From Candidatus Dadabacteria bacterium (GTDB lineage: Bacteria; Desulfobacterota_D; UBA1144; Nemesobacterales; Nemesobacteraceae): a DNA stretch of 64,000 bases. This document shows, piece after piece, positions 53,082-62,425 of the stretch. A model generated the notes under the pieces. The model was not told the origin of the DNA, did no database searches, and saw only the letters and a list, made by a program, of their open reading frames with translations. Each line of letters begins with the position of its first letter. Positions within the stretch are counted from its first letter, which is position 1. The stretch covers positions 1-64,000 of the forward strand of contig JAJECI010000005.1 of NCBI GenBank assembly GCA_022822065.1, given 5' to 3'. The translations under genes were made by a program, and so were the position numbers.

Positions 53082-54635
53082 ATGGAAACAAGGGAAGACC
53101 ATAAGCGCAAGTGGGGGTTAGTAAGTTTTCTTACCCTGTTGAGCAGGATCGTAGGGTACCTGCGGGATGTTGTGGTGGCGGCGCTTTTCGGAGCGGGTTT
53201 CCAGACCGACGCCTTTTACGTCGCGTTCCGTATCCCCAATCTGCTGCGACGCCTCTTCGCCGAAGGCTCTCTGGCGGCGATTTTCGTACCCGTATTCTCG
53301 AAGTACCTTGAGTCGGGGGACAGGCGTGGGGCAAAGGATGCCCTGCGTTCCGCGTTCACCGTGCTTTTCATCATTCTCGTTTTAGTCGTGGCGCTGGGGG
53401 TAATTTTTTCCCCCTGGCTGGTGAAGCTCTTCGCCTATGGATTTGATCAGAAGACTTTCGATCTGGCGGTCTATCTTAACAGGCTTATTTTCCCTTACGT
53501 GCTTTTCATATCTCTTACGGCTCTTGCGATGGGGGTTCTTAACTCCGTACGGCATTTCTTCGCTCCGGCTTTCTCCCCGGTTCTTTTCAACCTGTGCATA
53601 ATAGCAAGCGCCCTGTTTCTCTACAGGGAATTTGAAGTTCCTATAGTTTCTCTCTGCTTCGGGATCCTTGGCGGGGGGGTGCTGCAGCTGCTCCTCCACC
53701 TGTTTTATCTTCGCAAAGAAAAGTTCATGTTCGGCTTTGCGAAAACCTTCAACCACCCCGCGGTCAGGAAGCTCGGGTTTCTCATGTTCCCTCAGCTTTT
53801 CGGAATAGCGGTCTACAACCTCAACATACTCGTAAACACCCAGTACGCGTCCTTTATGTCCGAGGGAACCGTTTCCTACCTTTATTTCGCGGAGAGGATA
53901 ATAGAGTTTCCCCTCGGGGTAGTAGCCGTCTCCCTGGCGACCGTTACGCTTCCCGCGCTCTCAGGCTACGCGGCGAGGGAGGATTACGGGGGCTTCGGCA
54001 CAGAATATCAGCGTTCCCTCAGGCGCATGCTGTTTATAATGGTGCCCGCAATGGTCGGAATAGTAGCCCTGCGGGTGCCCCTCTGCAACTTTCTTTACCA
54101 GCATGGCCAGTTTGATTACGTGGCGGTTGTAAATACTTCCCAAGCCATCCTGGGCTACGGACTCGGACTTTTCGCAGTGGGAGGAATTCGAATCACCGTG
54201 CCCGCCTTTTTCGCCCTTCAGGACACGAGGACGCCGGTCAAGGTGGCGTTTTTCTGTTTTCTGCTGAACGCGGTCTGCGGGTTCGTTCTGGGGTTCGTGT
54301 TCTCGCTTGACCACCTGGGTCTTGCGCTTGCGAGCTCAATTTCCTCGGTGGCGAATTTCATTCTGCTGGTCGTTTTGCTGAATGGCCGTCTGGGACATTT
54401 TCTCTCCCGCGACATACTCTTCTTTTCGCTCAGGATCCTTGCGATTGCGGTAATTATGGGCTTTGCGGTAAGCGCCGTCGCCGGTTTTTCTACTTGGAGC
54501 GAAACCGGTTTTTCTCTTGACAAGGCGCTGGTTATGGCCGCCTCGGTGGGTTTGGGCGTCATACTTTATTTCCTGCTTGCCAGACTCGTCGGCATAAAGG
54601 AAGTGGAGATGTTTTCTTTTCTGAAAAGAGGGTAA
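53082..54635 (+). CDS. murJ: Lipid II flippase MurJ (MviN)
   Basis: A 517-aa polytopic MOP-superfamily protein that moves lipid II to the periplasmic face. The N-terminus shows LLSRIVGYLRDVVVAALFGAGFQTDAFYVAFRIPNLLRRLFAEGSL-type family sequence, with further signatures FFAPAFSPVLFN and the charged-cavity arginines. Fourteen or so membrane helices are spread along its length. Together with the dcw cluster divergently encoded nearby, it completes the lipid II pathway in this window. Confidence 0.95.
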   Translation: METREDHKRKWGLVSFLTLLSRIVGYLRDVVVAALFGAGFQTDAFYVAFRIPNLLRRLFAEGSLAAIFVPVFSKYLESGDRRGAKDALRSAFTVLFIILVLVVALGVIFSPWLVKLFAYGFDQKTFDLAVYLNRLIFPYVLFISLTALAMGVLNSVRHFFAPAFSPVLFNLCIIASALFLYREFEVPIVSLCFGILGGGVLQLLLHLFYLRKEKFMFGFAKTFNHPAVRKLGFLMFPQLFGIAVYNLNILVNTQYASFMSEGTVSYLYFAERIIEFPLGVVAVSLATVTLPALSGYAAREDYGGFGTEYQRSLRRMLFIMVPAMVGIVALRVPLCNFLYQHGQFDYVAVVNTSQAILGYGLGLFAVGGIRITVPAFFALQDTRTPVKVAFFCFLLNAVCGFVLGFVFSLDHLGLALASSISSVANFILLVVLLNGRLGHFLSRDILFFSLRILAIAVIMGFAVSAVAGFSTWSETGFSLDKALVMAASVGLGVILYFLLARLVGIKEVEMFSFLKRG

Positions 54636-54724
54636 CGCCAGGTCGCGACGGTATCTCGGTTGGTGTTGTTCGCTACACTTCATTGCGGTATTCTTGGTAA
54701 AGCGGTGCCGATTCGATTTCTGCG

Positions 54725-54730
54725 TATACT
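54725..54730 (+). promoter_or_regulatory. Possible -10 element for the TPR gene
   Basis: TATACT preceded by TGCG lies 65 bp upstream of the ATG at 54795, in the 159-bp spacer after murJ. No clear -35 is present at standard distance, so this is tentative. Confidence 0.3.
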
Positions 54731-54794
54731 ATTGCTCAGAGTGGATTGAGAAGAGGCGTGGCGATTACCGAGATTTGTAAAAACAGCAAGGCTT

Positions 54795-55406
54795 ATGGAC
54801 GAGCTTAAGACTCTGAGTCAGCATGAGCTTGAAGCGCTCAGGGAAAAGTACGAGTATACCTTGAGGATGTTTCCCGATTCCGATTCGCTTCTTGCGCTGG
54901 CGGAAGTTCATCTTGCGCTTGGAGAGGTGACCAAGGCGAGACACACGGTTTCCGATTTTACGGAGAAAAAAGGTGATAGCAGCAGGGCGAGACTCGTTCT
55001 GGCCAAGGCGCATCTTATGTGCTGGAATGCCGCCGCGGCGGAAGAGGAACTCAAAAAAGCGCTTTCTCTTGACCACCGTAACACTCAGGCGTCAGACCTG
55101 TTGATACATATATATAAAAGCGCGGGTAGAAAAGCCGAAGCCTTCAAGGTCGCACTGTCGCCCGTTCCGGACCCATGGCGTCGGGAGGAGGATACCAGGG
55201 AACCTGAAGTGCCTTCTCCAGAGCCGGAGGAGAAAAGCAAACCGCGGGCCGGAGTTTTCGAGACGGACACGATGCTCAACCTCTATGTCTCCCAGGGACT
55301 TTACGAAGACGCTCTGGGGATAGTCGAAGTTCTATGCGAGATGGAACCCGATAACCCGGTTTACAGAAACAAACGGGAAGAGATAATGGTTCTTCTTGGC
55401 AAATAG
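54795..55406 (+). CDS. Tetratricopeptide-repeat protein
   Basis: A 203-aa soluble protein built of TPR-like helix pairs: residues 28-60 (SLLALAEVHLALGEVTKARHT), 64-100 (ARLVLAKAHLMCWNAAAAEEELKKAL) and 160-200 (TMLNLYVSQGLYEDALGIVEVL). A Pro/Glu-rich linker (about 120-150) separates the last repeat. No signal peptide. Probably a scaffold protein; partner unknown. It sits between murJ and aroQ. Confidence 0.75.
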   Translation: MDELKTLSQHELEALREKYEYTLRMFPDSDSLLALAEVHLALGEVTKARHTVSDFTEKKGDSSRARLVLAKAHLMCWNAAAAEEELKKALSLDHRNTQASDLLIHIYKSAGRKAEAFKVALSPVPDPWRREEDTREPEVPSPEPEEKSKPRAGVFETDTMLNLYVSQGLYEDALGIVEVLCEMEPDNPVYRNKREEIMVLLGK

Positions 55407-55464
55407 AAGCCCCGTTTGGTTTTTCTCAGCCTTTTAATTATCATTACTCCCGGTATTTTGTCCC

Positions 55465-55920
55465 ATGGAAATACTTGTCATCAACGGTCCGAATCTCAAT
55501 ATGCTGGGGAAGAGGGAACCTGAGATTTACGGAAGTCTTACCCTCTCTGAGATTGAATCTTTTCTTTCTTCGAATGTCGATTCCCTAGGCGGAGGTGTCG
55601 GGCTTTCCTTCTTTCAGTCGAATTCGGAAGGAGAGATAGTCACCGCCATACAGGATGCCTACGGGAAGTTCGACGGAATAATCATAAATCCCGGCGCCTA
55701 TACTCATACAAGCGTAGCCATAAGGGACGCCATACTCTCAACCGGAATGCCTGTTGTGGAAGTTCATATTTCCAACATATACAAAAGGGAGGACTTCAGG
55801 CAGAAATCGTTTGTCTCGGGAGTATCGTTCGGCGTGGTATCGGGCTTCGGGGCGCACAGTTATTACCTCGGGCTTCTGGGACTCGTTGAACACCTGAGGA
55901 AAGAAAGCGCCTCCTCCTGA
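55465..55920 (+). CDS. aroQ: 3-dehydroquinate dehydratase, type II
   Basis: A 151-aa dodecameric enzyme of the shikimate pathway. The N-terminal [19 protein letters not shown] includes the catalytic tyrosine loop. [35 protein letters not shown] and [15 protein letters not shown] supply the active-site His and Asn. Partner gene aroE begins at the end of the window. Confidence 0.96.
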   Translation: MEILVINGPNLNMLGKREPEIYGSLTLSEIESFLSSNVDSLGGGVGLSFFQSNSEGEIVTAIQDAYGKFDGIIINPGAYTHTSVAIRDAILSTGMPVVEVHISNIYKREDFRQKSFVSGVSFGVVSGFGAHSYYLGLLGLVEHLRKESASS

Positions 55921-55941
55921 ATTCTTCCCCGCGGAATTCTT

Positions 55942-57648
55942 ATGAAGAAAAGGAAATGGGTGGTAGCAAAACCTGCCAAAGGGCCGGTTGAGAAGATTTC
56001 GGCAAAGCTCGGCATTCTGCCGATAACCGCGGGACTTCTGGTAAACAGGGGAATAAGTTCCGCTCAGGACGCCGAGGCGTTTCTCTCCGCATCCCTATCG
56101 GACCTGCCTTCTCCCTTCCTGATGAAGGGCATGGAGGAGGCGGTGACGCGCCTTTGCAGGTGCGTTTACGAAAAGGAAAAAATCGCCGTTTACGGAGACT
56201 ACGATGTTGACGGCGTCACGGCGACATCTCTTCTGACGGGTTTTCTTAGAGCCCTCGGCTGCGACGTTATCTACTATATTCCCGACAGGTTCAAAGAAGG
56301 TTACGGAGTGAACTCCGAGGCGCTTCGCGATCTTAAGCAAAAGCAGGTAAACCTCGTAATCTCGGTTGACTGCGGAACCACGGCCGTGGATGAAGTAGCG
56401 CAGGCGCGTACGCTGGGAATGGATTTTATAGTTACAGATCATCACAGCTTCTGTGGCCAGTTGCCCGAGGCTGTCGCCGTTCTCAATCCCCGTCAGGCGG
56501 ACTGCAGGTACCCGGGAAAAGAAGTTTCGGGCGTCGGCGTAGCGTTTAACCTAGCTCTCGCCCTTAGAAGAACCCTGAGGGAAGAGGGATTCTTCGAAAC
56601 TGTCGAGGAACCCAACATGGGAGATTTTCTTGATCTTGTTTCGCTTGGGACAGTTTCTGACCGCGTGCCGGTGGGGAATGTGAACAGGATCATGCTGAAA
56701 GAAGGTCTTAAAAGGATGCGGAGTCCCAAGCGCCTGGGACTGTGGGCACTTAAGGAGGTAAGCGGCATAGGCGATGGCATAGAGGTATTCGATCTCGGTT
56801 TTCGTCTCGGCCCCAGAATAAATGCGGCGGGGAGGCTTGATTCCGCGGAAAAGGCGGTTGAGCTTCTTTTAGCCGACAGCGAAGAGGACGCTTTCCTGCT
56901 CGCGGAATTTCTTGACAAACGCAATCTCGAGCGCCGCGGTATTGAAGAGAGAATGCTGCGCGACGCGACCCGGGTGGTTGAGTCGGTGCCCGAGTACTCA
57001 AACAGCAATTCCCTTGTTCTCTCGTCTCGTGAATGGCACAGGGGAGTCGTGGGCATCGTGGCTTCCTCCTTGGCCGGGTCTTACGGAAAACCCGCTTTTC
57101 TCATCTCGGTAGACGAAAACGGCGTGGGCAGGGGAAGCGGGAGATCCTTCGGAGGAATCAACATATTTTCCGTTCTCTCAAAGTGCGGGGATCTTCTCGT
57201 TGAGTTCGGCGGACACGCCTACGCGGCAGGGGTGACGGTTCTTGAAGAAAAGATCGGTCTTTTCAGGGAGCGGTTCTCAGAGGAACTTCGAAAAAGCGGT
57301 CAGAAACCCGAAACCAGACTTGATATAGACTCGGAGATCAGTCTTGCTTCCATAAGCGATATCCTTGTTTCTGAGATTGAAAGCCTCTCGCCTTTCGGAG
57401 AGGGAAATCCCGAGCCCCTTTTTCTCTTGAAGGCCGTTCATGTAGTGGGTCAGAACCTGCTTAAGAACCAGCATCTGATGTTTAGGGTCAGAGAGAACGA
57501 CTCTGAGTTCAACTGCATCTGGTTTTACGCTTCCCGAAAACGTCTTCCCAAAAAGGTAGACCTGGTTTTCGCTCTGCGCTTTAATGTCCGAAGAGGGGAG
57601 AGGGAGCTACGCCTTTTCATAAAGGATGCGAGGGAGACCCTCCAGTGA
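55942..57648 (+). CDS. recJ: Single-stranded-DNA-specific 5'-3' exonuclease RecJ
   Basis: A 568-aa DHH-family nuclease of repair and recombination. Motif I is YGDYDVDGVTATSLL near residues 84-98, motif III TDHHSF (DHH proper), with RINAAGRLDSA later. The DHHA1 region contains GGHAYAAGVTV, and the OB-type C-terminal domain ends with VRRGERELRLFIKDA. ATG at 55942 is 21 nt after aroQ. Confidence 0.95.
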   Translation: MKKRKWVVAKPAKGPVEKISAKLGILPITAGLLVNRGISSAQDAEAFLSASLSDLPSPFLMKGMEEAVTRLCRCVYEKEKIAVYGDYDVDGVTATSLLTGFLRALGCDVIYYIPDRFKEGYGVNSEALRDLKQKQVNLVISVDCGTTAVDEVAQARTLGMDFIVTDHHSFCGQLPEAVAVLNPRQADCRYPGKEVSGVGVAFNLALALRRTLREEGFFETVEEPNMGDFLDLVSLGTVSDRVPVGNVNRIMLKEGLKRMRSPKRLGLWALKEVSGIGDGIEVFDLGFRLGPRINAAGRLDSAEKAVELLLADSEEDAFLLAEFLDKRNLERRGIEERMLRDATRVVESVPEYSNSNSLVLSSREWHRGVVGIVASSLAGSYGKPAFLISVDENGVGRGSGRSFGGINIFSVLSKCGDLLVEFGGHAYAAGVTVLEEKIGLFRERFSEELRKSGQKPETRLDIDSEISLASISDILVSEIESLSPFGEGNPEPLFLLKAVHVVGQNLLKNQHLMFRVRENDSEFNCIWFYASRKRLPKKVDLVFALRFNVRRGERELRLFIKDARETLQ

Positions 57649-57740
57649 ATCTCTGGATCTGGACTTTTTTATGGGTCTATGTTTTCGGATAACTGTTATT
57701 ATAATGTTATGAGCACGTAGTATATAACGGAGGTATGTTT

Positions 57741-58628
57741 ATGAGAGTTAGGCGGCAGTTGCCCAAACTTAATATTTTTTATCCGATAATCTTTATCCTG
57801 CTGTTTTTTCTGGTGACGGGGGTTTTCGTGATAGTGGAAAGCGGACATGTTGGCGTTGTGCGGACACTCGGCGCCGTGCAGCCCAAGGCGCTTCCCGAGG
57901 GGTTCCATATGAAAAAACCTTTCATGGATAAGGTTGAACAGATCGATATTCGTCTTACTGCGGCGAGTGCCAAGGCTGTTTCCGCTTCCAAGGACCTCCA
58001 GACGGTACAGACTCAAGTTACTCTACAGTATTCCATTACGGGAGAACTTGCTCCCGTTATATTCCAGAAGATAGGGAAGAGAAACACCGTGTCGCTGACT
58101 CTTATAGAGCCTGCGATACAGGAATCTGTAAAGGCCATTACTGCCAAGTACACCGCCGAGCAGTTGGTTACCAAGAGGGCTGAGGTAAAGGTCGAGATAC
58201 AGGAAGCCATAAACAATTTCATATCAATTACTCTGGATGAGAAGGGGATTTCTCCCAATGCTCTTAGAATAGCCAACATCGCCATAACGGACTTTGATTT
58301 CTCGGATGAGTTCAACAAGGCGATTGAACTCAAGGTAAAGGCGGAGCAGGAGGCGCTTCAGGCCAAAAACGAAAAAATAAGGAGAGTGACTCAGGCTGAA
58401 GCCGCTGCGGAGGAGAAAAAACTCGCCGCAAGCGCCCACGCTTTCGAGATAGAGGTGGCGTCCAGGGCAAGAGCCGATGCGATTGAGAGAGAAGCGAAGG
58501 CGCTTAAGAACAATCCGCAGATCATTCAATTGCGCCTAGCGGAGAAGTGGGACGGCACCCTTCCCAAATTCTCGGGTAGCGGCACGGTGCCCCTGTTAAA
58601 CGTGGATTCTCTTCTAAAAGAAGAGTAG
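57741..58628 (+). CDS. Prohibitin-like SPFH-domain membrane protein
   Basis: A 295-aa protein with one membrane segment (about 9-32: LNIFYPIIFILLFFLVTGVFVIV) followed by a SPFH/Band-7 domain from VESGHVGVVRTLGAVQPKALPEGFH to roughly residue 200. An alanine-rich coiled coil (EALQAKNEKIRRVTQAEAAAEEKK) leads to the C-terminus. These ring-forming proteins organise membrane domains and regulate proteases such as FtsH. ATG 57741 is chosen over ATG 57735 because GGAGG lies 7 nt upstream of it. Confidence 0.88.
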   Translation: MRVRRQLPKLNIFYPIIFILLFFLVTGVFVIVESGHVGVVRTLGAVQPKALPEGFHMKKPFMDKVEQIDIRLTAASAKAVSASKDLQTVQTQVTLQYSITGELAPVIFQKIGKRNTVSLTLIEPAIQESVKAITAKYTAEQLVTKRAEVKVEIQEAINNFISITLDEKGISPNALRIANIAITDFDFSDEFNKAIELKVKAEQEALQAKNEKIRRVTQAEAAAEEKKLAASAHAFEIEVASRARADAIEREAKALKNNPQIIQLRLAEKWDGTLPKFSGSGTVPLLNVDSLLKEE

Positions 58629-58644
58629 CCTAGGGAGATGCCCT

Positions 58645-59400
58645 ATGTACCCGGTACTTCTTGACCTCGGCAGAGGTCTGGTCATCTACTCGTATTCGGT
58701 ATTCCTCGCGCTCGGATACTTGGTTGCCTACTGGGTGGTGTCCGCAGAGGTAAGCCGCAGGAAAATGGACCCGACGCTTCCCTCTACCCTTCTGCTTGCG
58801 TGTTTTATCGCCGGGCTTGTGGGGGCCAAGATCCTTTTTCTTTACCAGAACGCCACTTTGACCGAGTTTCTCGCTAACCCGGTGCGCTACTTCGTATCGG
58901 GGTACGCGTCGGTAGGGGGCCTGATCGGGATATTCTGTGCCATATGGATCGTCTCGAGGCTTAAAAAAACGGATTTCCAGGCGCTTCTGGATATAGTATG
59001 TCCCGCACTCATCCTTGGTTACGGAATCGGAAGGATAGGATGTTTTCTAAACGGCTGCGATTACGGAACCGTATGTTCCCTGCCTTGGGCGGTTTCTTTT
59101 TCCGAGAGAGTCGTCAATGTCCATCCCACGCAGATCTACGACACTTTGCTTATGGCCCTGCTTTTTGTCTTTCTCTGGAAAATCAGAACCCAAAGCCGTC
59201 CCGCGGGTTTTGTCTCTGCGGTGGGGTTCGTGATTCTCGGTACCCAGAGGTTTCTGATTGAGTTTATAAGGGAGACTACCCCGAGCTTTGTGGAGGGCCT
59301 TTCCCAGGCGCAGCTTGCGGCCTTGCTGCTCGTGGCCGTCTTCGGGATAAGACTGTTTCAGCTTTCAAGCGGCGTCTTGGGAGAACGGGTGCGGGTTTAG
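58645..59400 (+). CDS. lgt: Lgt-family prolipoprotein diacylglyceryl transferase, atypical
   Basis: A 251-aa seven-span membrane protein of the Lgt family, which attaches diacylglycerol to the lipobox cysteine of prolipoproteins. GYGIGRIGCFLNGCDYG (residues 125-141) is the Lgt signature with Arg130; HPTQIYD and RFLIEFIRE follow. At positions equivalent to E. coli His103, Asn146 and Glu151 it has Val90, Cys133 and Cys138, by eye alignment. The GRIGCFLNGC form occurs in a divergent branch of the family, so activity as a true Lgt is likely but not certain. ATG at 58645 is 16 nt after the SPFH gene. Confidence 0.78.
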   Translation: MYPVLLDLGRGLVIYSYSVFLALGYLVAYWVVSAEVSRRKMDPTLPSTLLLACFIAGLVGAKILFLYQNATLTEFLANPVRYFVSGYASVGGLIGIFCAIWIVSRLKKTDFQALLDIVCPALILGYGIGRIGCFLNGCDYGTVCSLPWAVSFSERVVNVHPTQIYDTLLMALLFVFLWKIRTQSRPAGFVSAVGFVILGTQRFLIEFIRETTPSFVEGLSQAQLAALLLVAVFGIRLFQLSSGVLGERVRV

Positions 59401-59409
59401 TTTGCTGCC

Positions 59410-60741
59410 ATGCGGAGAATTCTGATAATAGGTCTGGGGCAGGTTGGAAATTTCCTCTCGAAGGAGCTTTCCAAGAGCCAGGAAGTTGTGGTTATTGAGA
59501 AAGACGCCGAACTCATAGCCAAGGCCAAGGAGACCCAGGATGTCTTGGCAATTGAGGGAAACGCTGACGATCCCTCTGTCCTGAGACAGGCGGAGATAGA
59601 AAAGGCCGACATAGTTCTTGCGGTTACCGGGGATGACAGAACGAATATACTCGCCTCGTTTATCGCCCATGCATCGGGAGTCGAAAAAATCGTCGCCGCG
59701 GTGAAAGATGCGAAGTATGCCGAATACGAGGGAGTCATAGAAAACTCGAACATCTCGGTAATAAGTTCAAGCAGCATAATCTCGGAAAAGATAAGCGCGC
59801 TTATAAGCGCTCCTTTCGCGGGGAGGGTGGAGTTTTTCGCAAGCGGACAGATAGAGCTTCTCAAGCTCCGGGTGGATGAAGGGGTGCCCATAATAAACGA
59901 GAAGCTGAGAAATTTCGTCAGCAGCACGAGGAACTGGACTTTCGTCGGACTGCAGAGGGATCACAGGATAACTATTCCGCGGGGAGATACGGAACTTCGC
60001 CCGGGGGATTTTGTATTCGCTCTTGGGGTTCCTTCGGCACTTGAGAAGCTTAAGAAGCTTTTTAACCTGAAAATCCAGAAGGTCCATTCCGTTATCATAG
60101 TCGGCGCGGGCAGGGTGGGGTGCGAAGTGGCTTCCGCACTTCACGCTAACGGGCTTTCCGTAAGACTTATCGAAAGCGATCATGAAAGGGCTAGGGCTGC
60201 GGCCGAGGAACTTGTCGGCGTGATGGTGTTTGAAGGTGACGGAACCGATCTCGAGATACTTAAGGAAGCCGGAGTTGAAAAAAGCGATTATCTGCTTGCG
60301 CTTACCGGCGACGATGAAAACAACGTTCTCAGCGCGCTTCTCGCGAAGAATCTCGGCATTGATCGATGCACCGTGCTTTATTCGAATCCCGATTACGTGG
60401 AAGTGCTCGAAGCGATCGGTATCGACAGGGCAATAAGCGTGAACATGGCCGTGGCGAATGGGATCCTGAACTCGCTTCATCTCGGCGGAGAGGCTAACAT
60501 ATCGCTTCTTTACGAGGGAGCGGGAGAGATTCTCGAGTTTGACGTAACCGAACATACTAAGATTCTGGGGGTCCCTCTTTCTGAGTGCAAAATGCCACAC
60601 GATTCAGTCATAGGAGTCTGTATAAGGGACGGGAAACCGATATTCCCCACCGGGGATTTCGCCGCGCAGGTCGGAGACCGTCTGGTGGTGTTTTCCCTGC
60701 CGACTGCCGTGCAAAAGGTTGAAGAGATACTGGTTTCGTGA
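59410..60741 (+). CDS. trkA: Trk potassium uptake regulatory subunit TrkA
   Basis: A 443-aa cytoplasmic NAD(H)-binding gating subunit with two RCK_N/RCK_C repeats. First Rossmann loop IIGLGQVGNFLSKEL near residues 5-19, second IVGAGRVGCEVASAL near 230. RCK_C domains are at about 140-215 and 360-440 (VGDRLVVFSLPTAVQKVEEI). Its TGA overlaps the trkH GTG start, so the two are co-translated. Confidence 0.95.
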   Translation: MRRILIIGLGQVGNFLSKELSKSQEVVVIEKDAELIAKAKETQDVLAIEGNADDPSVLRQAEIEKADIVLAVTGDDRTNILASFIAHASGVEKIVAAVKDAKYAEYEGVIENSNISVISSSSIISEKISALISAPFAGRVEFFASGQIELLKLRVDEGVPIINEKLRNFVSSTRNWTFVGLQRDHRITIPRGDTELRPGDFVFALGVPSALEKLKKLFNLKIQKVHSVIIVGAGRVGCEVASALHANGLSVRLIESDHERARAAAEELVGVMVFEGDGTDLEILKEAGVEKSDYLLALTGDDENNVLSALLAKNLGIDRCTVLYSNPDYVEVLEAIGIDRAISVNMAVANGILNSLHLGGEANISLLYEGAGEILEFDVTEHTKILGVPLSECKMPHDSVIGVCIRDGKPIFPTGDFAAQVGDRLVVFSLPTAVQKVEEILVS

Positions 60742-62195
60742 ACGTTAAGTTCTGTTTTCAGGTCACGGGAAAGTTCGTGATGTATCTCGGGCTGCTGATG
60801 CTCGTGCCGGCTATCTGCACGCTGTTTTACCCGGAGGACGATCTCTTCGCCTTCCTGATCTCAGCGCTTATAACATCAGTTGCGGGTCTTGCGCTTATGG
60901 TCGTTTGCCGCACTCCCGAAACTCCGACTGAAATACGAAGAAGAGAAGGTTTTCTGATCGCGGCGCTTTGCTGGGTGCTTGCAAGCGTTTTCGGCGCCAT
61001 TCCTTATTATGTTTACGGGGTGTTCGCCAGCCCGATTGACGCGCTTTTCGAATCGACCGCGGGTTTCACCACCACCGGAGCCACCGCGCTTGCGTCCATT
61101 GAGTGGCTTCCCAAGGGAATTCTTTTCTGGAGGAACTTTACTCAGTGGCTCGGCGGCATGGGAATAATAGTTCTGGGAATCGCGATTTTCCCCAAGCTTT
61201 TTGTCGGCGGGGCACAACTGATGGGGCTTGAGACCACGGGACCGACGACGGAGAAGTTCGCTCCGAAAATAGCCGAGACGGCCAAGAAACTCTGGATTGT
61301 ATACATTGCCCTTACGGGTGTGTTGACCGTACTTCTCCTTTTCGGTGGGATGAGCTTTTTTGACGCCCTGACGCATTCTTTCAGCACCCTCTCAACAGGG
61401 GGTTTTTCCTGCAGGGATGCAAGCATAGGGGCTTATGACAGTGTCTACATACAGGGGCTGATCACGCTTTTCATGTTCTTAGGCGGAACGAGTTTCGTAC
61501 TTCATTTTTACTTTTTTACCGGGAGGCCCGGGAAGCTTCTGAGGAACTCCGAGTTTCGGTTCTATCTCTTTTTCGTCATTGCCGCGACAATGTTTATTAC
61601 TCTGGAACTCATCCAGACCGGTGTTTACGGAACCTTCTCCGAATCCCTGCGCTACGCCTCTTTTCAGGTGGTTTCAATTATCACCACAACCGGATTTACC
61701 ACCACGGATTTTGACGCGTGGCCGGCTTTTGTAAAATGGGTGATTTTCATGCTGATGTTTTTCGGCGCGTGCGCAGGGTCGACTTCCGGGTCGATGAAGG
61801 GGCTGAGAATCATGGTGCTTTTCAAAAAAGCTCACAGAGAGATACGAAGACTCGTTTATCCGAACGTGGTTTCTCCCATAACCATAGAGGGAAAGAGCAT
61901 AAGCGAGAAGGCGGTCTCAAGCATAACGAGCTTTTTTATCCTTTACATTCTCCTTTGCGGTTTTGTTGCTCTTGTGGTTCTTATGCTTGAGGACATATCC
62001 TTGGAATCCGCCGTCTCGGCCGCGGCCGCGTCCATAACCAATGTCGGACCCGCTTTTGACGAGGTCGGTCCGACAAGCCACTATTCCCACCTTGGGGGCC
62101 TTACGAAAATAATACTTTCACTGGCCATGATCATAGGGAGGCTTGAGCTCTACACGGTTCTGGTGCTTTTGATACCATCTTTTTGGAGGAGGTAG
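60738..62195 (+). CDS. trkH: Trk potassium uptake channel subunit TrkH
   Basis: A 485-aa membrane channel with four M1-P-M2 repeats. Selectivity-filter segments are ESTAGFTTTGATAL, STLSTGGFSCRDASIG, VSIITTTGFTTTDFDAWP and ASITNVGPAFDEVGPT. Start is GTG at 60738 overlapping the trkA stop. Followed by a hairpin and an intrinsic terminator. Confidence 0.95.
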   Translation: MNVKFCFQVTGKFVMYLGLLMLVPAICTLFYPEDDLFAFLISALITSVAGLALMVVCRTPETPTEIRRREGFLIAALCWVLASVFGAIPYYVYGVFASPIDALFESTAGFTTTGATALASIEWLPKGILFWRNFTQWLGGMGIIVLGIAIFPKLFVGGAQLMGLETTGPTTEKFAPKIAETAKKLWIVYIALTGVLTVLLLFGGMSFFDALTHSFSTLSTGGFSCRDASIGAYDSVYIQGLITLFMFLGGTSFVLHFYFFTGRPGKLLRNSEFRFYLFFVIAATMFITLELIQTGVYGTFSESLRYASFQVVSIITTTGFTTTDFDAWPAFVKWVIFMLMFFGACAGSTSGSMKGLRIMVLFKKAHREIRRLVYPNVVSPITIEGKSISEKAVSSITSFFILYILLCGFVALVVLMLEDISLESAVSAAAASITNVGPAFDEVGPTSHYSHLGGLTKIILSLAMIIGRLELYTVLVLLIPSFWRR

Positions 62196-62250
62196 GAAGG
62201 GTTTCCGGCTAACTCTGCGCAGATACCTTAGCTGACTCATCAATATTTCC

Positions 62251-62274
62251 ATCTTCTCCTTGTATGGAGAAGAT
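62251..62274 (+). other. Perfect 9-bp hairpin downstream of trkH
   Basis: ATCTTCTCC (62251-62259), 6-nt loop TTGTAT, GGAGAAGAT (62266-62274). No U-run follows, so it is not a canonical terminator. It may stabilise the trk mRNA 3' end or be a binding site. Confidence 0.5.
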
Positions 62275-62379
62275 AAATCCAGACAGATAAAGTACCATTA
62301 GCGAGTTCCTTTTGAAAATTGGCAAAACTGAATGTAACCTAGTAGAGGTATTATATGGTAGTATTTCATTCTTTCCTCT

Positions 62380-62403
62380 CCCGCTTCCAGCGGGTGTTTT
62401 TTT
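62380..62403 (+). terminator. Intrinsic terminator between trkH and ribF
   Basis: CCCGC (62380-62384), 5-nt loop TTCCA, GCGGG (62390-62394), then TG and seven T residues. It would end the trkA-trkH transcript. It also lies downstream of a TATTAT element near 62349-62354, so it could act as an attenuator for ribF if that is a promoter. Confidence 0.75.
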
Positions 62404-62425
62404 ACGATTTCGGTTTTAGGAAAAC

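Noticed and set aside
59767-60600. 277-codon frame antisense to trkA
   Set aside because: Shadow of a well-supported gene; no recognisable motifs.
62196-62425. FMN riboswitch before ribF
   Set aside because: The multi-branch consensus with its GGGGCAGGGTGAAA-type core is absent; only a simple terminator and one hairpin are seen.
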